Origin: Dermacentor variabilis
Taxonomy: Eukaryota > Arthropoda > Arachnida > Ixodida > Ixodidae
Direction: 5' to 3'
NCBI RefSeq assembly: GCF_050947875.1
Contig: NC_134570.1
Span: forward strand, 242,908,584 to 242,972,583
DNA: 64,000 nucleotides
A program made the translations under genes and the position numbers. The number at the start of each line of letters is the position of its first letter. Positions within the stretch are counted from its first letter, which is position 1. Below the pieces are notes generated by a model. It saw only the letters and a program-made list of their open reading frames with translations, did not search any database and was not told the origin of the DNA. Positions 1-12,118 of this stretch are shown here, piece by piece.

Positions 1-727
1 GCAGGCGATGTTCTAAAGCCAGCTTCGCCGTATTACAGCCGCGATATGTGGTAAAGCATATGAATGCTACAACCACGGTTTTAGTTTCGCAATCGATTGC
101 ACAGCTAGGCAATTTTCATCTCAATGTCCTTTGAAAGCAAGAAGTGTTCGTTAGAATCAGATAAGTACCACAATCGGACATTGTCAGCTACTGTTACTGC
201 TTGAAAATCTTTCTCGGGTGGGTCAAAAATAGGCATTTCAGAGAGGAGATGGCATTTGTTTAACGCATTCACTGTCCCCTAAGCTCTACTGAGACATACG
301 CTGCCACTAAAAGGGGTCATTATTGGGGTCTGGGCAAGTTCGCATTATCCGGCGAATGCCAGTTTTAGGATCGAAATGATGCATGTTTAATCCCATAGAA
401 ATGCATGGGCGTCGGCCAGGTTCGGATTAACTGAAAAAATTAAATTAACCGGAGTCAGATTATTGGAAGTTCACTATACACCCTTTTCTGTTCTCCAAGA
501 AGTTGCCATTTTAATATGTAGTTTGCTTCTGTCAGTGTGGCAATGGTGCTGAATTTAGCATTTGTTTGAATCATCCATTGTTCCAATGACAAGCTACAAA
601 GTAGGGGCACACTTTGAGACTTGAAACATTTGCACATATAAAGGCAGGGTATGTTAACATCTGTACAATTAACATAAGTTGGCTGTATTGTCTGCATAGC
701 ATGTGGTTGCTTTTTTGGAATGTGGTC
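1..727. other. Non-coding flank with a short dispersed-repeat trace
   Basis: No supported gene. The first ~60 bases (GCTTCGCCGTATTACA followed by TGTGGTAAAGC) resemble the short palindromic GCTTCACCGCAATACA family seen clearly at 22357, 49321 and 49892. The rest shows nothing I recognise. Positions 723-727 (TGGTC) are the left target duplication of the adjacent Gypsy element. Confidence 0.5.
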
Positions 728-1026
728 TGTTACAAGAAGGCTCAAGAGATGGCGCCACCATCCCGCACGTGCTGGCCACGCGCCCCTTCTGAAACCTCCG
801 CTCCCACCGTCGCGGCAGCCCTCGAGCAGACGACATATCAAGTTGCGTCTGGCTCTCCCGCTCCTCTCCTGCTGGTCGGCCGCCACCCCGTCTCAAGACA
901 CTCTACTCTCTATACCTCCATGTAACCACACCCATTCCTATGTACTCCATGCTTAATAAACCCAGTTAACCTCAGTTAACAAAAGTCCAGTGTTCTATCG
1001 TCCACTATACGAGACATAACGAAACA
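728..1026 (+). repeat. 5' LTR of the 728-3110 Gypsy element
   Basis: A 299-bp LTR starts with TG and ends with CA, directly before a TGG-initial primer-binding site. An AATAAA polyadenylation-type signal lies near 954. No clear TATA box was seen. The 3' partner survives only as about 11 bases at 3100-3110. Confidence 0.7.
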
Positions 1027-1043
1027 TGGTGTCAGAAGTGAAC
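1027..1043 (+). other. tRNA primer-binding site
   Basis: TGGTGTCAGAAGTGAAC follows the LTR end immediately. It begins with TGG, the complement of a tRNA CCA end. The primer tRNA was not identified. Confidence 0.65.
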
Positions 1044-1068
1044 TAGTTCCAACGTCAGCCCATCAGCA

Positions 1069-3100
1069 ATGGAGAAGATTCCTGCACCTGCGAAATTCGA
1101 CTCCAGAGGAAACGCTGCGGAACAATGGCGAGCCTTCAAGCAGAGCTTCACGCTGTACCTCAAAGCAACTAACACAGCGAGAGCACCATCTGACCGGCAA
1201 GTAGCACTTCTTTTGACCGTCGGTGGTTCTTCACTGCTTGATATCTACAACACTTCGGACTTCGGGGGATCGACTGAGGAAAGACCAAACCCAGAATTTA
1301 ACTACGCACATGTCATCAGCCTCCTCGACGCGCATTTCTTACCGAAGCACAACGAACTGTACTCGCGATACGTCTTCCGAACTCGCATGCAACGGGAGGA
1401 AGAGCAGTTCGGCAGCTTCGTAACAGACTTGAAGCTCAAGGCGCGCGATTGTGGATTCGGAAACGAAACAGAAAAAATGATCCGCGACTAGATCGTCTGT
1501 GGTATCTATGACGAAAAGGCCCGTGCAGACATTCTCAAGGTAGACGATCCGACCCTAGAGAAGGTTGAAAAGGTGTGTCGAGCACACGAAGCCACGAAAA
1601 TTCAAATGAAGGCATATAAAAAGGGTACTCCATCAAGCAGCGAGACAGTGCACGCAGTGAAGAAATTCGTCCATCGCACCAATGTCAACTCGAAAAGCGT
1701 GAAAGGAAAACCACAAAAAGCTAACGTACCAAAATGCAGGTATTGCGGTGGTAGCCACGAGCGCAAAAGAGAAACATGCCCAGCTTGGAAACAAACATGC
1801 AGCAAGTGCAAAAAACGAAATCACTTCGCGGCAGTTTGTAAAAGCAGCAAGGTAATTGCTGGCCTGGCAGTAGATAGCGAGGATGAAGACATACTGGCAG
1901 TTCAAAGCCACAAACCAAGCTCAGTTCACACGTCTCTGAGAGTGAACGGAACTCAAGTAAAGTTTCAAGTGGACAGCGGTGCAGCTGTTGACGTCATCCC
2001 AGCTAGACACGTCAAGCAGCAGCAAATACAACCGTGCACAACAACACTGCGAACGTGGAATGGCAGCAAAGTTCACTGTTCAGGCAAGGCGCAACTAGAT
2101 GTTACAACCGCAAACGGACAGAGACATTCGGTGGAATTCATAGTGGTTAATGATGACTTCACTCCTCTCATCGGAAGATCGACAGCTGAGAAAATGAGTC
2201 TGATAACCATAGACTATAACCTTGTGGCTGGAATCAACGAAATTCCAGAACAAAATTTCACTCATCACATAGTGGAAAAATACCCAGATGTTTTTGGTGA
2301 CACTCTAGGAACACTCCCGGGAAAAGTACACTTGGTGACCATACCAGATATGCTTCCGAAAGCGATAACAAGTTGCAGAGTGCCTGTCAGCATTAAACCG
2401 CAATTAGAACAAACATTGGCAAGCATGGAGAAAAGAGGTGTCATTAAAAGTGTAGCCGAGCCAACGCAGTGGGTGAGCAGATTGGTTGTGGCAACCAAGA
2501 AAAATGGTGAAATGCGAATATGCATTGACCCACAAGCACTGAACGAGGCTCTCGAACGAGAACGTCACACATTGCCCATCCTCGATGATGTGCTACCCGA
2601 TCTTGCCAAAGCAAAAATCTTCTCAAAACTAGATTTGCGAGAAGGCTACTGGCGATGTTCTCTCGATAATGAGTCGAGTTTTATGACCACATTTCAAACA
2701 CCAAAAGGTCGTTATCGATGGCTCCGCCTGCCGTTTCGACTTGCGGTAAGCAGCGAAATTTTTCAGAAAAGACTTCAAGTGGCACTTGAAGGACTTAGCG
2801 GAGTTCTCTGCGTTGCAGGCGACATTCTTGTCTATGGAGTGGGCGAAAATGAAAAAGATGCTGTCAAAGATCATGACAAGAAATTAGAGAGTCTACTCCA
2901 GACATGCCGACAAATCGGAATTCGTCTCAACAAAGAAAAAACTCAGCTCAGAGCCTCATCAACTGTCTTCCTGGGACACCTGCTGACAAAAGAAGGACTA
3001 AAAGTTGATCCAAATAAAGTCCAAACAAATGCCAAAGCCAGTCGACGTCCAGGTAATACAACGCTTCTGCGGAATGATCAACTATCTCTCCAGATTCTTA
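1069..3100 (+). pseudogene. Gypsy gag-pol remnant (gag, zinc knuckle, protease, reverse transcriptase)
   Basis: One frame runs from ATG 1069 through gag and is broken by TAG at 1489-1491. It then continues in the same frame to about 3030. In order it shows a retroviral-type gag domain (1069-1640), a cysteine/histidine knuckle pair near 1735-1850 (CRYCGG, then CSKCKKRNHFAAVC), an aspartic protease active site VDSGAAVD at about 1970, and reverse transcriptase from about 2380 to 3100. The catalytic YxDD box is replaced by VAGD near 2818, which would inactivate the enzyme. Around 3030 the frame changes: the NYLSRF block that normally follows reverse transcriptase is read in another frame to 3100, where the sequence is deleted. 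It therefore carries a nonsense mutation, a frameshift, a lost catalytic motif and a truncation. Family is secure; clade within Gypsy is not. Confidence 0.85.
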
Positions 3101-3115
3101 TAACGAAACATGGTC

Positions 3116-4204
3116 TTTCTGTAAAACAAAGTTCCATTTGTTTCAAATAAATTGCTGAACCATTGCTTGTGTGTTTTCCTGTGCTGATTGTGCTTTTGAA
3201 AGTGCAGTTTGCAACTGCAGACTGAAATGCACAAGGTTTCACTTTATCATGCCAGGAAGCATTTTGGCTTGACAAAGGAGCCCTAACGTACCCCATCCAT
3301 GCCCACACTTTTTTTGTATATAAACACGTCAAATGAAAGACAGTAACCTCTTCTCATGTATTTTAAAGCCTGGCAGTGTTAAAGACAGAGTGAAGTTGTA
3401 CAAATACAATTTACTGTTAAGTATTGCTCCTAAAACTTCGTGCTTGTGTATAGTATATGCATGCAGTGCTGGCTATGCCATGGTAAAGCCCTGAAACAGC
3501 TTTCACCACACTGCATGCTATAGCATTGCTGTGTTCTGCAACCTGAGGTCAAACCTATATATCTCTAGAAGTTCAGCAGCACAATTGACAGCTATTTCCG
3601 TATGTTCGATGCACTCCTGGCCAGGGACTTTTCGTCCTGTAGGCAAAATAGATGGCCGCCTCGGAAGCTGTCTTGGAAAGAGCACAGCGTACCTCGAAAG
3701 CTTGCTCACAATGCTTCACCAGCAGGTTTTGCCAGCAAGAGTGGAGGGGGGCACAATAATTTGACTTTACATGGTGTGGCACAATACCTTAAAATGCTGC
3801 TGCTTCTGGCTTCTATTTACTATGACATGCTGGTGCACCTCAACATGGAGCAAACCCATTTTACTAAAATTCTGAATTCTTCTACCAACATGGTGTGGTG
3901 TGGCTATCTGTAATCACTGTATAAAACCGGGGCAAACAGCATGTCTAAAAGTACAAAAGCTCGTATAACTGTAATGAATGACCTGCAGTCATCCGAAATG
4001 TGCAAAATCGCAAGAATTGGTCAAACCAAACACTGCAGAGTTTAAGTAGTCCTGGCACAATTTTTTTCTTATGCGTGTGTAGCTGTCATTCAGTTAACTG
4101 CACTACAAAACTTCAAATTCCTTCTATGCGCAACAAATATATCCTTAACGCCAACATTTAAACATGTGCCAAAGGCAGTGTGGCCCCATAATCTGGTGAC
4201 AACA
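3116..4204. other. No recognisable gene
   Basis: AT-rich sequence between the Gypsy copy and the RTE element. The short reading frames lack any known motif and look random. Nothing repeated was recognised here. Confidence 0.5.
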
Positions 4205-4230
4205 TTGCATCATCATCATCATCAGCCTGG

Positions 4231-5659
4231 TTACGCCCACTGCAGGGCAAAGGCCTCTCCCATACTTCTCCAACAACCCCGGTCATGTACTAAATGTGGC
4301 CATGCCATGCCTGCAAACTTCTTAATCTCATCTGCCCACCTAACTTTCTGCCGCCCCCTGCTACGCTTCCCTTCCCTTGGGATCCAGTCCGTAATAACCC
4401 TTAATGACCATCGGTTATCTTCCCTCCTCATTACATGTCCTGCCCATGCCCATTTTTTTCTTGATTTCAACTAAGATGTCATTAACTCGCGTTTGTTCCC
4501 TCACCCAAGCTGCTCTTTTCTTATCCCTTAACGTTACACCTATCATTCTTCTTTCCATAGCTCGTTGCGTCGTCCTCAATTTGAATAGAACCCTTTTCGT
4601 AAGCCTCCAAGTTTCTGCCCCGTAGGTGACTACTGGTAAGACACAGCTATTATATACTTTTCTCTTGAGGGATAATGGCAACCTGCTGTTCATGATCTGA
4701 GAATGCCTGCCAAACGCACCCCAGCCCATTCTTATTCTTCTGATTATTTCCGTCTCATGATCCGGATCCGCCGTCACTACCATGCCCTAAGTATGTATTC
4801 CCTTACGACTTCCAGTGCCTCGCTGCCTATTGTAAATTGCTGTTCTCTTCCGAGTCTGTTAAGCATTACTTTAGTTTTCTGCAGATTAATTTTTAGACCC
4901 ACTCTTCTGCTTTGCCTCTCCAGGTCAGTGAGCATGCATTGCAATTTGTCGCCTGGGTTACTAAGCAAGGCAATATCATCAGCGAATCGCAAGTTACTAA
5001 GGTATTCTCCATTAACTTTTATCCCCAATTCTTCCCAATCCAGGTCTCTGAATACCTCCTGTAAACACGCTGTGAATAGGATTGGAGATATCGTATCTCC
5101 CTGCCTGACGCCTTTCTTTATTGGGATTTTGTTGCTGGCTTTATGGAGGACTACGGTGGCTGTGGAGCCGCTATAGATATCTTTCAGTATTTTTACATAC
5201 GGCTCGTCTACACCCTGATTCCGTAATGTGTCTATGACTGCTGAGGTTTCGACAGAATCAAACGCTTTCTCGTAATCAATGAAGGCTATATATAAGGGTT
5301 GGTTATATTCCGCACATTTCTCTATCACCTGATTGATAGTGTGAATATGATCTATTGTTGAGTAGCCTTTACGGAATCCTGCCTGGTTCTTTGCTTGACA
5401 GAAGTCTAAGGTGTTCCTGATTCTATTTGCGATTACCTTAGTAAATAGTTTGTAGGCCGGCAACGGACAGTAAGCTGATCGGTCTATAATTTTTCAAGTC
5501 TTTGGCGTCCCCTTTCTTATGGATTAGGATTATGTTAGCGTTCTTCCAAGATTCCGGTACGCTCGAGGTCATGAGGCATTGCGTATACAGGGTGGCCAGT
5601 TTCTCTAGAACAATCTGTCCGCCATTCTTCAACAAATCTGTTGTTACCTGATCCTCCCC
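4231..5659 (-). pseudogene. RTE LINE reverse transcriptase and C-terminal domain
   Basis: Three overlapping frames encode a reverse transcriptase that copies LINE RNA at the target. Visible blocks are NYRPISLLS (near 5465), AFIDYEKAFDSV, GVRQGDTISP and the catalytic FADDIALLS (near 4980). The C-terminal region follows with LTYGAETW-type and WAGHV/DNRW/RGRQKVRW blocks, which mark the RTE group. Frames change at about 5460, 4790 and 4460, so the protein cannot be made. The catalytic aspartates themselves are retained, so loss of function here is by frameshift. Confidence 0.8.
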
Positions 5660-6743
5660 AGCTGCCTTCCCCCTTTTGCATATCTCCCAAGGCTTTCTTT
5701 ACTTCTTCCGGCGTTACCTTTGGGATTTCGAATTCCTCCGGACTAATTTCTCTTACATTATCGTCGAGGGTGCCACTGGTACTGTATAAATCTCTATAGA
5801 AATCCTCAGCCACTTGAACTATCTCAGCCATATTAGTAATGATATTGCCGGCTTTGTCTCTTAACGCATGCATCTGATTCTTGCCAATTCCTAGTTTCTT
5901 CTTCACTGTTTTTAGGCTTCCTTCGTTCCTGAGAGCATGTTCAATTCTATCCATATTATGCTTCCTTATGTCAGCTGTCTTACGCTTGTTGATTAACGTG
6001 GAAAGTTCTGCCAGTTCTATTCTAGCTGTAGGGTTAGATGCTTTCAAACATTGGCGTTTCTTGATCAGATCTTTCGTCTCCTGCGAGAGTTTGCTGGTAT
6101 CCTGCCTAACGGAGTTACCACCGACTTCTATTGCACACTCCTTAATGATGCCCACAAGATTGTCCTTCATTGCTTCAACACTAAGGTCCTCTTCCGGAGT
6201 TAAAGCCGAATACCTGTTCTGTATCTTGATCTGGAATTCCTCTATTTTCCCTCTTACCGCTAACTCATTAATCGGCTTCTTATGTACCAGTTTCTTCCGC
6301 TCCCTCCTCAGGTCTAGGCTAATTCGAGTTCTTATCATCCTGTGGTCACTGCAGCGCACCTTGCCGAGCACGTCCACATCTTGTATGATGCCAGGGTTAG
6401 CGCAGAGTATTAAGTCTATTTCATTTCTAGTCTCGCCGTTCGGGCTCCTCCAGGTCCACTTTCGGCTGTCCCGCTTGCGGAAGAAGGTATTCATTATCCT
6501 CATATTATTCTGTTCCGCAAACTCTACTAATAACTCTCCCCTGCTATTCCTAGTGCCTATGCCATATTCCCCAACTGCCTTGTCTCCAGCCTGCTTCTTG
6601 CCTACCTTGGCATTTAAGTCGCCCATTAGTATAGTGTATTTAGTTTTCACTCTACCCATCGCCGATTCCACGCCTTCATAGAAGCTTTCGACTTCCTGGA
6701 CATCATGACTGGATGTAGGGGCGTAGACCTGTACAATCTTCAT
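5660..6743 (-). pseudogene. RTE LINE endonuclease and linker region
   Basis: This stretch encodes most of an apurinic-type endonuclease domain, which nicks target DNA to prime reverse transcription. Readable blocks are VQVYAPT, MGDLNAKVG, the W-x-SPNGETRNEIDLIL region and CSDHRMIRT, the last containing the catalytic SDH. A lysine-rich linker follows and leads toward reverse transcriptase. The first conserved block (the N-terminal WN of the endonuclease) is absent because the element is truncated just upstream. The frame is lost near 5655-5690, where the coding shifts into the reverse-transcriptase frame. The 1209-nt open stretch suggests moderate age. Confidence 0.8.
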
Positions 6744-6760
6744 TTTGTACCTCTTATTAA

Positions 6761-7412
6761 GTTATGGTAGGTCACAAATGATGCATGCTGCAGTTGTTCA
6801 TGAGTAAGCCATGCCATTATTAGGTCATTGAAAACTGAGCATGTTAGGACCACTATGCAGCACAACATTGGTCTTTCTGTCTTGGTGCACACTGTGGAGT
6901 GGGTGCATGTTAAAAACCTCAGGCGATTAAAGTTGAGCCGGAGTCTGCAACTATGGCATGCCTCGTAACCGTATCGTGGTTGTGACTTATAGAACACTAG
7001 AATTAAATTAATTTTAATTTAGATGTTTAAGAAGAGTCATAACAAAATTTATTTAGTGAAGCAAGTCTTAGCACACATTAAGAATCGCTCAAAGCACACG
7101 CAGCTTTCAGTGGCATGGTGTGGTCATAAAAGCTGCCATTTGGAACCAGATTAATGTAAAAAAATTCAGTCCGAAAGTTTAATGTCAGTGGTCCTTTACA
7201 TGTAAGCATGAGGGACACATCTTTAAAGGCATCATCTAAATCCTGTGGAAGTATTTATTGGTGAATATCGAATGGCCCTACATCTAAGGAAGTTATAGGG
7301 TGTATAATGATAACAGGAAGCCACAAGATTTTTGTTGTGCACTCTTCCTATAAAGACAATATAGGGCAGCAACAAAATAGTTGGGCCTAGTGAAAAATTC
7401 ATTCAAGGTCCT
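6761..7412. other. No recognisable gene
   Basis: AT-rich sequence without a supported coding region. Short open frames lack motifs. It separates the RTE element from the DNA transposon that begins at 7413. Confidence 0.5.
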
Positions 7413-9129
7413 CAGGGTGTCTACCAAGTTGACATTTCCGAATTCCCTGAGTTTTCCAGGTTTTCCCTGAGTGCCTTTGCCCATTTCCCTGAGTGATGCA
7501 AAACTATGTTTTATGTCAAGACGGGATGAAACCATATCGCCTGATGCTGTCACTCTCGAGTAAGCACATGAAAAAAATTAAAAAGCTACTTAATCCAATT
7601 TGAATACTAAGGAGTAGTGTTTATGTTATTCAAAAAGAGAATAGAAGGCAGGGGTTAGTAAAATGCACAGCAAATAAAGTGTCTTCGAAAAAAATTGCAA
7701 ATGAAGTCGGACATTGAAAAATACGAATAAAAAGGGGATGCACATAGAAGCAAATATATTCGAATATGACCTACTTATATCAACTTGTAGCAAGCTCATG
7801 CAGAGGTATGAGGCCCGAACTCTGTCACAATTGAGATTCTCTCTCAACCACTCGTAAGTCAACCTCAACTGTCCTGACATGCTCTCAGCCCGCGCACGAC
7901 GCCTGAGTGTTGTGTTTCACTGCTTTAAAGAGTTTATTTTGGCTTGGATGCGGGACACCTGCATCTCGGCATCAGCCAAAACTTTGTTTTTTGAGCTAAA
8001 GCTCCTTCAAAACGGCGGCAGCAAGCTTCCTTTCCCATTTATTCCTCAATGCGTACATCATTTCTGTTCTTGTCCTCCTTCTGCCACTCGTTCATCCCAA
8101 GGACCATTTGAAGCATCTTGGTCAGTTTCACAGTCCACGGCCGATTTTTAGAACTCCCTAGGGGTCGCGAAAACGTTCGAAAAATCGGCCAGTTGGAAAA
8201 AAATAAATGCGCGTCATTTACTGCCCTTAGGGGCTCAAACCGCCACAGGCACGTTCGAAAACGCTCTGAAGGCCTGTCGGTACACATATTAGGCATATCG
8301 GCGCTCGTACTGTGACAGGAAATACCGGGTGCACGTGTGTATAATTAAGGAATACCTACTGTTTTCCGTGGCAATAGCCCCCTTCCCACGCTTGTTATGC
8401 TTCACTGCAATACTTTTGCGTATGCTTCACCATGTAACATTTCTGTACAGAGGCGAAGCTGACTTTCGGGAACCGGCATTGTGCAACGCACCGTGTTTTC
8501 TAAGTTTTTAAGCCAATCGCGAGGACCACAAAAGCGGAGTCCGTGCCATTGCTGACAGCAGCTAATTCTTTCAATAAAAAAACTCGGCACCAAACGGCAA
8601 GAAGCTTCATAGCGAACGTCGAAGCAGCTAGGCCTAGCGATGCCGCAGTGGTGACAACGGCTGCCAGCGGATCTGGGCGCGAGAGTGCCGGTTCCCGGTG
8701 GCGAAGTAATCGAAACGGCAGCGGTGGTGCCTTTGATTATCGTCGTTTCGGACCTGCGGTCACGACAAAACGTCCGAAAAATCGGACGGCGAAGGGCTCT
8801 TGCGTCCGAAATTTCACACGTTCTAATGCGTTGACTCTATGGGGTACGTGGCGGTGCCGCGAAGCCGCCCAAATTATCGGGAATCCGTAAAATTCGGTCG
8901 TTGACTGCACACTGGCAACTCATCCAGCCGACGACAGGGCGTCAAAGACGATTCACTGCGATTCCTGTGTGCTGCTCGAGCCAGCATTACCGCGACTTTC
9001 GACCCTTCCAATATAATTGCCGCTAATTTTCCCTGATAGAGGCCCAAATTCCCTGAGTTTTCCCTGACTTTTTCCAGACTACTCAAAATCCCTGAGAATT
9101 CCCGATTTTCCCGGTTGGTAGACACACTG
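7413..9129. mobile_element. DNA transposon with CAG-GTGTCTACCAA inverted ends, no transposase seen
   Basis: The left end reads CAGGGTGTCTACCAA (7413-7427). The right end, reverse-complemented from 9129, reads CAGTGTGTCTACCAA, a 14 of 15 match. Next to both ends are clusters of TTCCCTGAG and TTTCCC motifs (7437-7495 and 9027-9112), which look like subterminal transposase-binding repeats. No reading frame of about 1.7 kb of interior resembles a transposase, so it is probably non-autonomous. Flanks are GTCCT and ATCCT, a weak five-base similarity, so the target duplication is uncertain and I do not assign a superfamily. Its interior includes a second repeat family (8200-8475). Confidence 0.6.
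8200..8475. repeat. Dispersed repeat, partner at 50270-50530
   Basis: The phrase CACGTTCGAAA..CGCT(C)TGAAGGCC, then GGTGCAC, ATTAAGGAA, TGCTTCACC.. and GGCGAAGCTGACTT occurs in the same order and spacing here and at 50270-50530. It sits inside the 7413-9129 element, so it either belongs to that transposon or was inserted into it. Ends are not defined. Confidence 0.6.
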
Positions 9130-12118
9130 ATCCTTGCCAATTTGGAAGGTTCACTATGATAAGAGATAATGAAGGCCAAGCACCTTGAAATGCATGCCCA
9201 AACCTCATCAGCATTGCATCACTTATTTCAAATAACTTTCATTTTGTCATTTTGCCAGATTAAAGGTTCTCAAAAACATGCTTGACTGGTTTCAAGAACT
9301 TTTCGAGAACAGTTTGGTTCCATTCGAATGCAGCATTGTCAGTCTTTAGTGAACTAGACCCATCTTTACTGATATGCAATTAGGTAGATCAAAGCAGATG
9401 CTGTCAAAGTGCATGTGCAAGAGTGTTTGGAGTGGGCATTCCTGGGTTATGTTGCCAAGAAGGTAGTGTTGAGCTTAATGCACACAGCAGCTATAGCATA
9501 TGAAAACCAGCACTTTACTCATTTTTTAGATACCGCAGGGCTTGCGCTAATGCTGGTCATAGTCTACTATAATTTCTACCATATATTGCCCTTGTCATGA
9601 CAAGTTACTTTTATTGTCCTACAATATATTCCCTCTGTGTACAATCAACATTTCTGCCAAGGACAACAGAAACAGTATGATTGGAAACTGCAGAATTCTC
9701 AATCTGCGGAGGTGGCTGGCTGATTGCCGTATTAGATGCTTTGTGAGCTGGCATTGATGTGTAAATCTCAACTCATCTGCAAGCATACAAAATAGTCTTT
9801 GGGATACTTTTACCACAAGAAGAGAGACTAGAATGACTGTTACCTGTGGCATATGGCACATACCCATTATGAGGGATCGGCTAGGATTCCCCATGAATAC
9901 AACATCAAATAGCTTTATATTCCCACTAACTTGATAGTACATAATATTGATATGTAACAAAAATAAACAACAAAGTAACTGAAAAACGAACAGGTCTACT
10001 ACGATTGAGCCACAAGGGGAAAGATAGAAACATTTGTGTTAATTGTATGAAAAAAATGTGCCTAAGATGTCATCTTCCCCGCAGCAACAATATGATCATG
10101 CACAAACTAGCATTGCTCTTCAGGCACACCCCAGGCTGCTCACACCATTTTCTACAAGCTTTGAAGCCCAACAGGCAGAAGGGGTGAATACCTTCAGCAT
10201 AAAAGAAGAAAGTTATTCTATTCCATATCCTCACATGAAACACAGCAATATTATTACAAGCCATTTTCACACATTGAAGGCATCAGCAATGTGATGAAGA
10301 CAATTGAAGCACTCATGTTCTTATTTCCATTGCAATACAAACCTACAGTTGGTCATATGAAGGTGCATGTGCCAAATTCAACCGTGTACTGTTATGAGGC
10401 ACATGGAACAGACATTCCAAGGAAGTGAAATATTTGTAATGCAGTTACTTAATTTGTCCAGTCAGAAGGGCAATGCGCTAAATACAAAAAAAAACCTACA
10501 GGCCTACTATGCAATGCTTTTGCCAAACTATCCAAAACTTCAATGTGTGCAAGTCCACAATGACCAGGAAAAGAAGTAAACAAATTTCTTGAACATGGAA
10601 TGAAAAAGAAATGTTGCGACAATTGAGAAATGAGTTCTTTGCTTTCTAGTGGCACACGGATAGACAGTCAGTGGGCACAATTTGAACTTGAACTCATGGC
10701 AGTTTTGCAGGGGCAAATACCACTCATACTTCCGAGAAGCATCAGTTACAATGCTGAGTTGGAAGGGAAACTTTACAAATACTTCTTCGGAAGTTCAAGC
10801 ATCTGACCAGTAAGTAGTTGAGCATGACTAGGGGAAATATGATCAATTTCACAAATAGCACCATTCCAAAAGAACTGGCACACTGCATTGATTTCTCAGG
10901 TGACAACTATTTTTCTAAAAGCCTCTGCGCGCGTTAATACAACCTGAGGCAGCTTAAATCTAGGTCACATGGAATCGAAAAATACAGCAGCGGCCGTGTA
11001 ACACTTAAATTTGCTATCTCGCGAACATGAGCGAAAACTTCAATTTCAAAAGGTTTGCTCGAAAGGAAAACTCACGGCCGTAACGCTGCTGCCCATCGCC
11101 AGTTGTGTGAATAAAAAAAAGCATCTGCACGGTCAACAGACACTTCGTCGGTATTTGAAGCAGATCGTTAGTGGATATCAAGAAATGTGCACTGGATAAC
11201 AGCGAAACATCTAACCGACTGACTGACGGAAGTAAGGCTCACAGGATACGTTTTCTCTATCTGCACCGTTAATGCAGCACGTATTGTGCAATTAAATCGC
11301 CCGTAATGCGCAGCAATTACCGCACTCGATTGAAGTCACCATCGCAGCGACGCGCTATTTATTTCAGGACCACGAAAAACAAGGTATTCACCTAAGTACA
11401 GCGGCGGTTTACCTGTCGGCAAGCCCCTAACTCGCATATGACGAAAGCAAATGTCACGGAGTCCAAGCCCACGATTGCGCAAGTCAAACTGCGCTCGCAC
11501 GAATATCGCGCACGTTATACGCTTTCGACAGGCACAAAAGCGCGCCAAGCGCGCGCAGAACGTCTTGCAGCCGACACGACGGCAATGGGTAATCTACGTT
11601 CGAGAGTAGCTCTTTCAAAAAAGTAAAAACAAGCAACAATGTGACGTCACATCCTGCGAAAAAGAGTTGTTCTCCTTTCTCACCTCCTCTCAGCTCACGC
11701 ATGCGCAGCGATCACGGAGCACTCGGGGGCGATGTTCAGGTGCCAGGCAGGTGCCGCGCTCGCCCATTGTCGCCGGCCGGCCGTGCTGTTGTGAGCTGTG
11801 GCCACGCGGTGGCGCCACCCTCTGCCGCTACCTCGCCCTGCGCTTGGTACGGCTGCTCGCTTGCCGCAGAGTGTTATGCGCACTTTTTGCAACAATTAAG
11901 GCTGAATGCGGCTTTCTTAACACGCATGATGTTTAAAATGGTGTGCCTTGCATAAACCATGACCGGAAAGCATTTGCAGCTGCTATTTGCAGCGCCTTTT
12001 CCTACTAAAATTGACCTGATTTTGCGTGTGAGCAATAACGGCAAGAATAAATTATTCAAAACACGTAAATTAGTTTCATATAATGTTGCAAATTTACTGC
12101 CACATGCTTGCAAATGCA
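9130..12118. other. Intergenic; CpG-rich stretch near 11330-11900
   Basis: No supported coding region in 9130-11300, which is AT-rich. From about 11330 to 11900 the sequence becomes GC- and CpG-rich, with a perfect TGACGTCA (11642-11649) that could bind CREB-type factors. This may be a former promoter or part of the P-type element's flank. I could not find inverted ends for the P-type element here. Confidence 0.4.

Larger units (their letters stand above)
728..3110 (+). mobile_element. Ty3/Gypsy LTR retrotransposon, internally deleted, with 5-bp TSD
   Basis: The element starts TGTTACAAG at 728 and ends AACGAAACA at 3110. It is flanked by the same five bases, TGGTC (723-727 and 3111-3115), as expected for Gypsy integrase. 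The 5' LTR, primer-binding site, gag and part of pol are present. Pol stops abruptly after the reverse-transcriptase region, and the final ~11 bases repeat the last bases of the 5' LTR (1016-1026). The simplest reading is one internal deletion from within pol to the last bases of the 3' LTR. RNase H, integrase and almost all of the 3' LTR are missing, so the copy is dead. The boundaries rest on the TSD plus the LTR-end match. Confidence 0.8.
4205..6760 (-). mobile_element. RTE-clade LINE, 5'-truncated, (GAT)n tail
   Basis: A non-LTR retrotransposon on the minus strand. Its 3' end, at the left, is a short ATGATGATGATG tail next to the phrase GCAGTGGGCGTAACCAGG, typical of RTE-type elements that end in a trinucleotide repeat. 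The order is endonuclease, linker, reverse transcriptase and the RTE-type C-terminal block (KKWAWAGHV..DNRW..RG). The beginning of the endonuclease is missing: similarity starts at about 6760, so the copy is 5'-truncated. I could not confirm a target-site duplication. At least four frameshifts make it non-functional. Confidence 0.85.

Noticed and set aside
4166..5176. Plus-strand open frames over the RTE element
   Set aside because: They oppose a LINE coding strand with clear motifs, so they are shadows.
5881..6681. 266-codon plus-strand frame
   Set aside because: It mirrors the LINE endonuclease on the minus strand and has no motif of its own.
4190..6790. Target duplication of the RTE copy
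   Set aside because: Flanking phrases near 4190 and 6765 are only loosely similar.
7405..9137. 8-bp duplication around the CAG-ended element
   Set aside because: AAGGTCCT and ATCCTTGC do not match. Only GTCCT/ATCCT look alike.
11642..11649. TGACGTCA as evidence of a regulated host promoter
   Set aside because: One octamer in CpG-rich sequence is not enough, and no gene follows.
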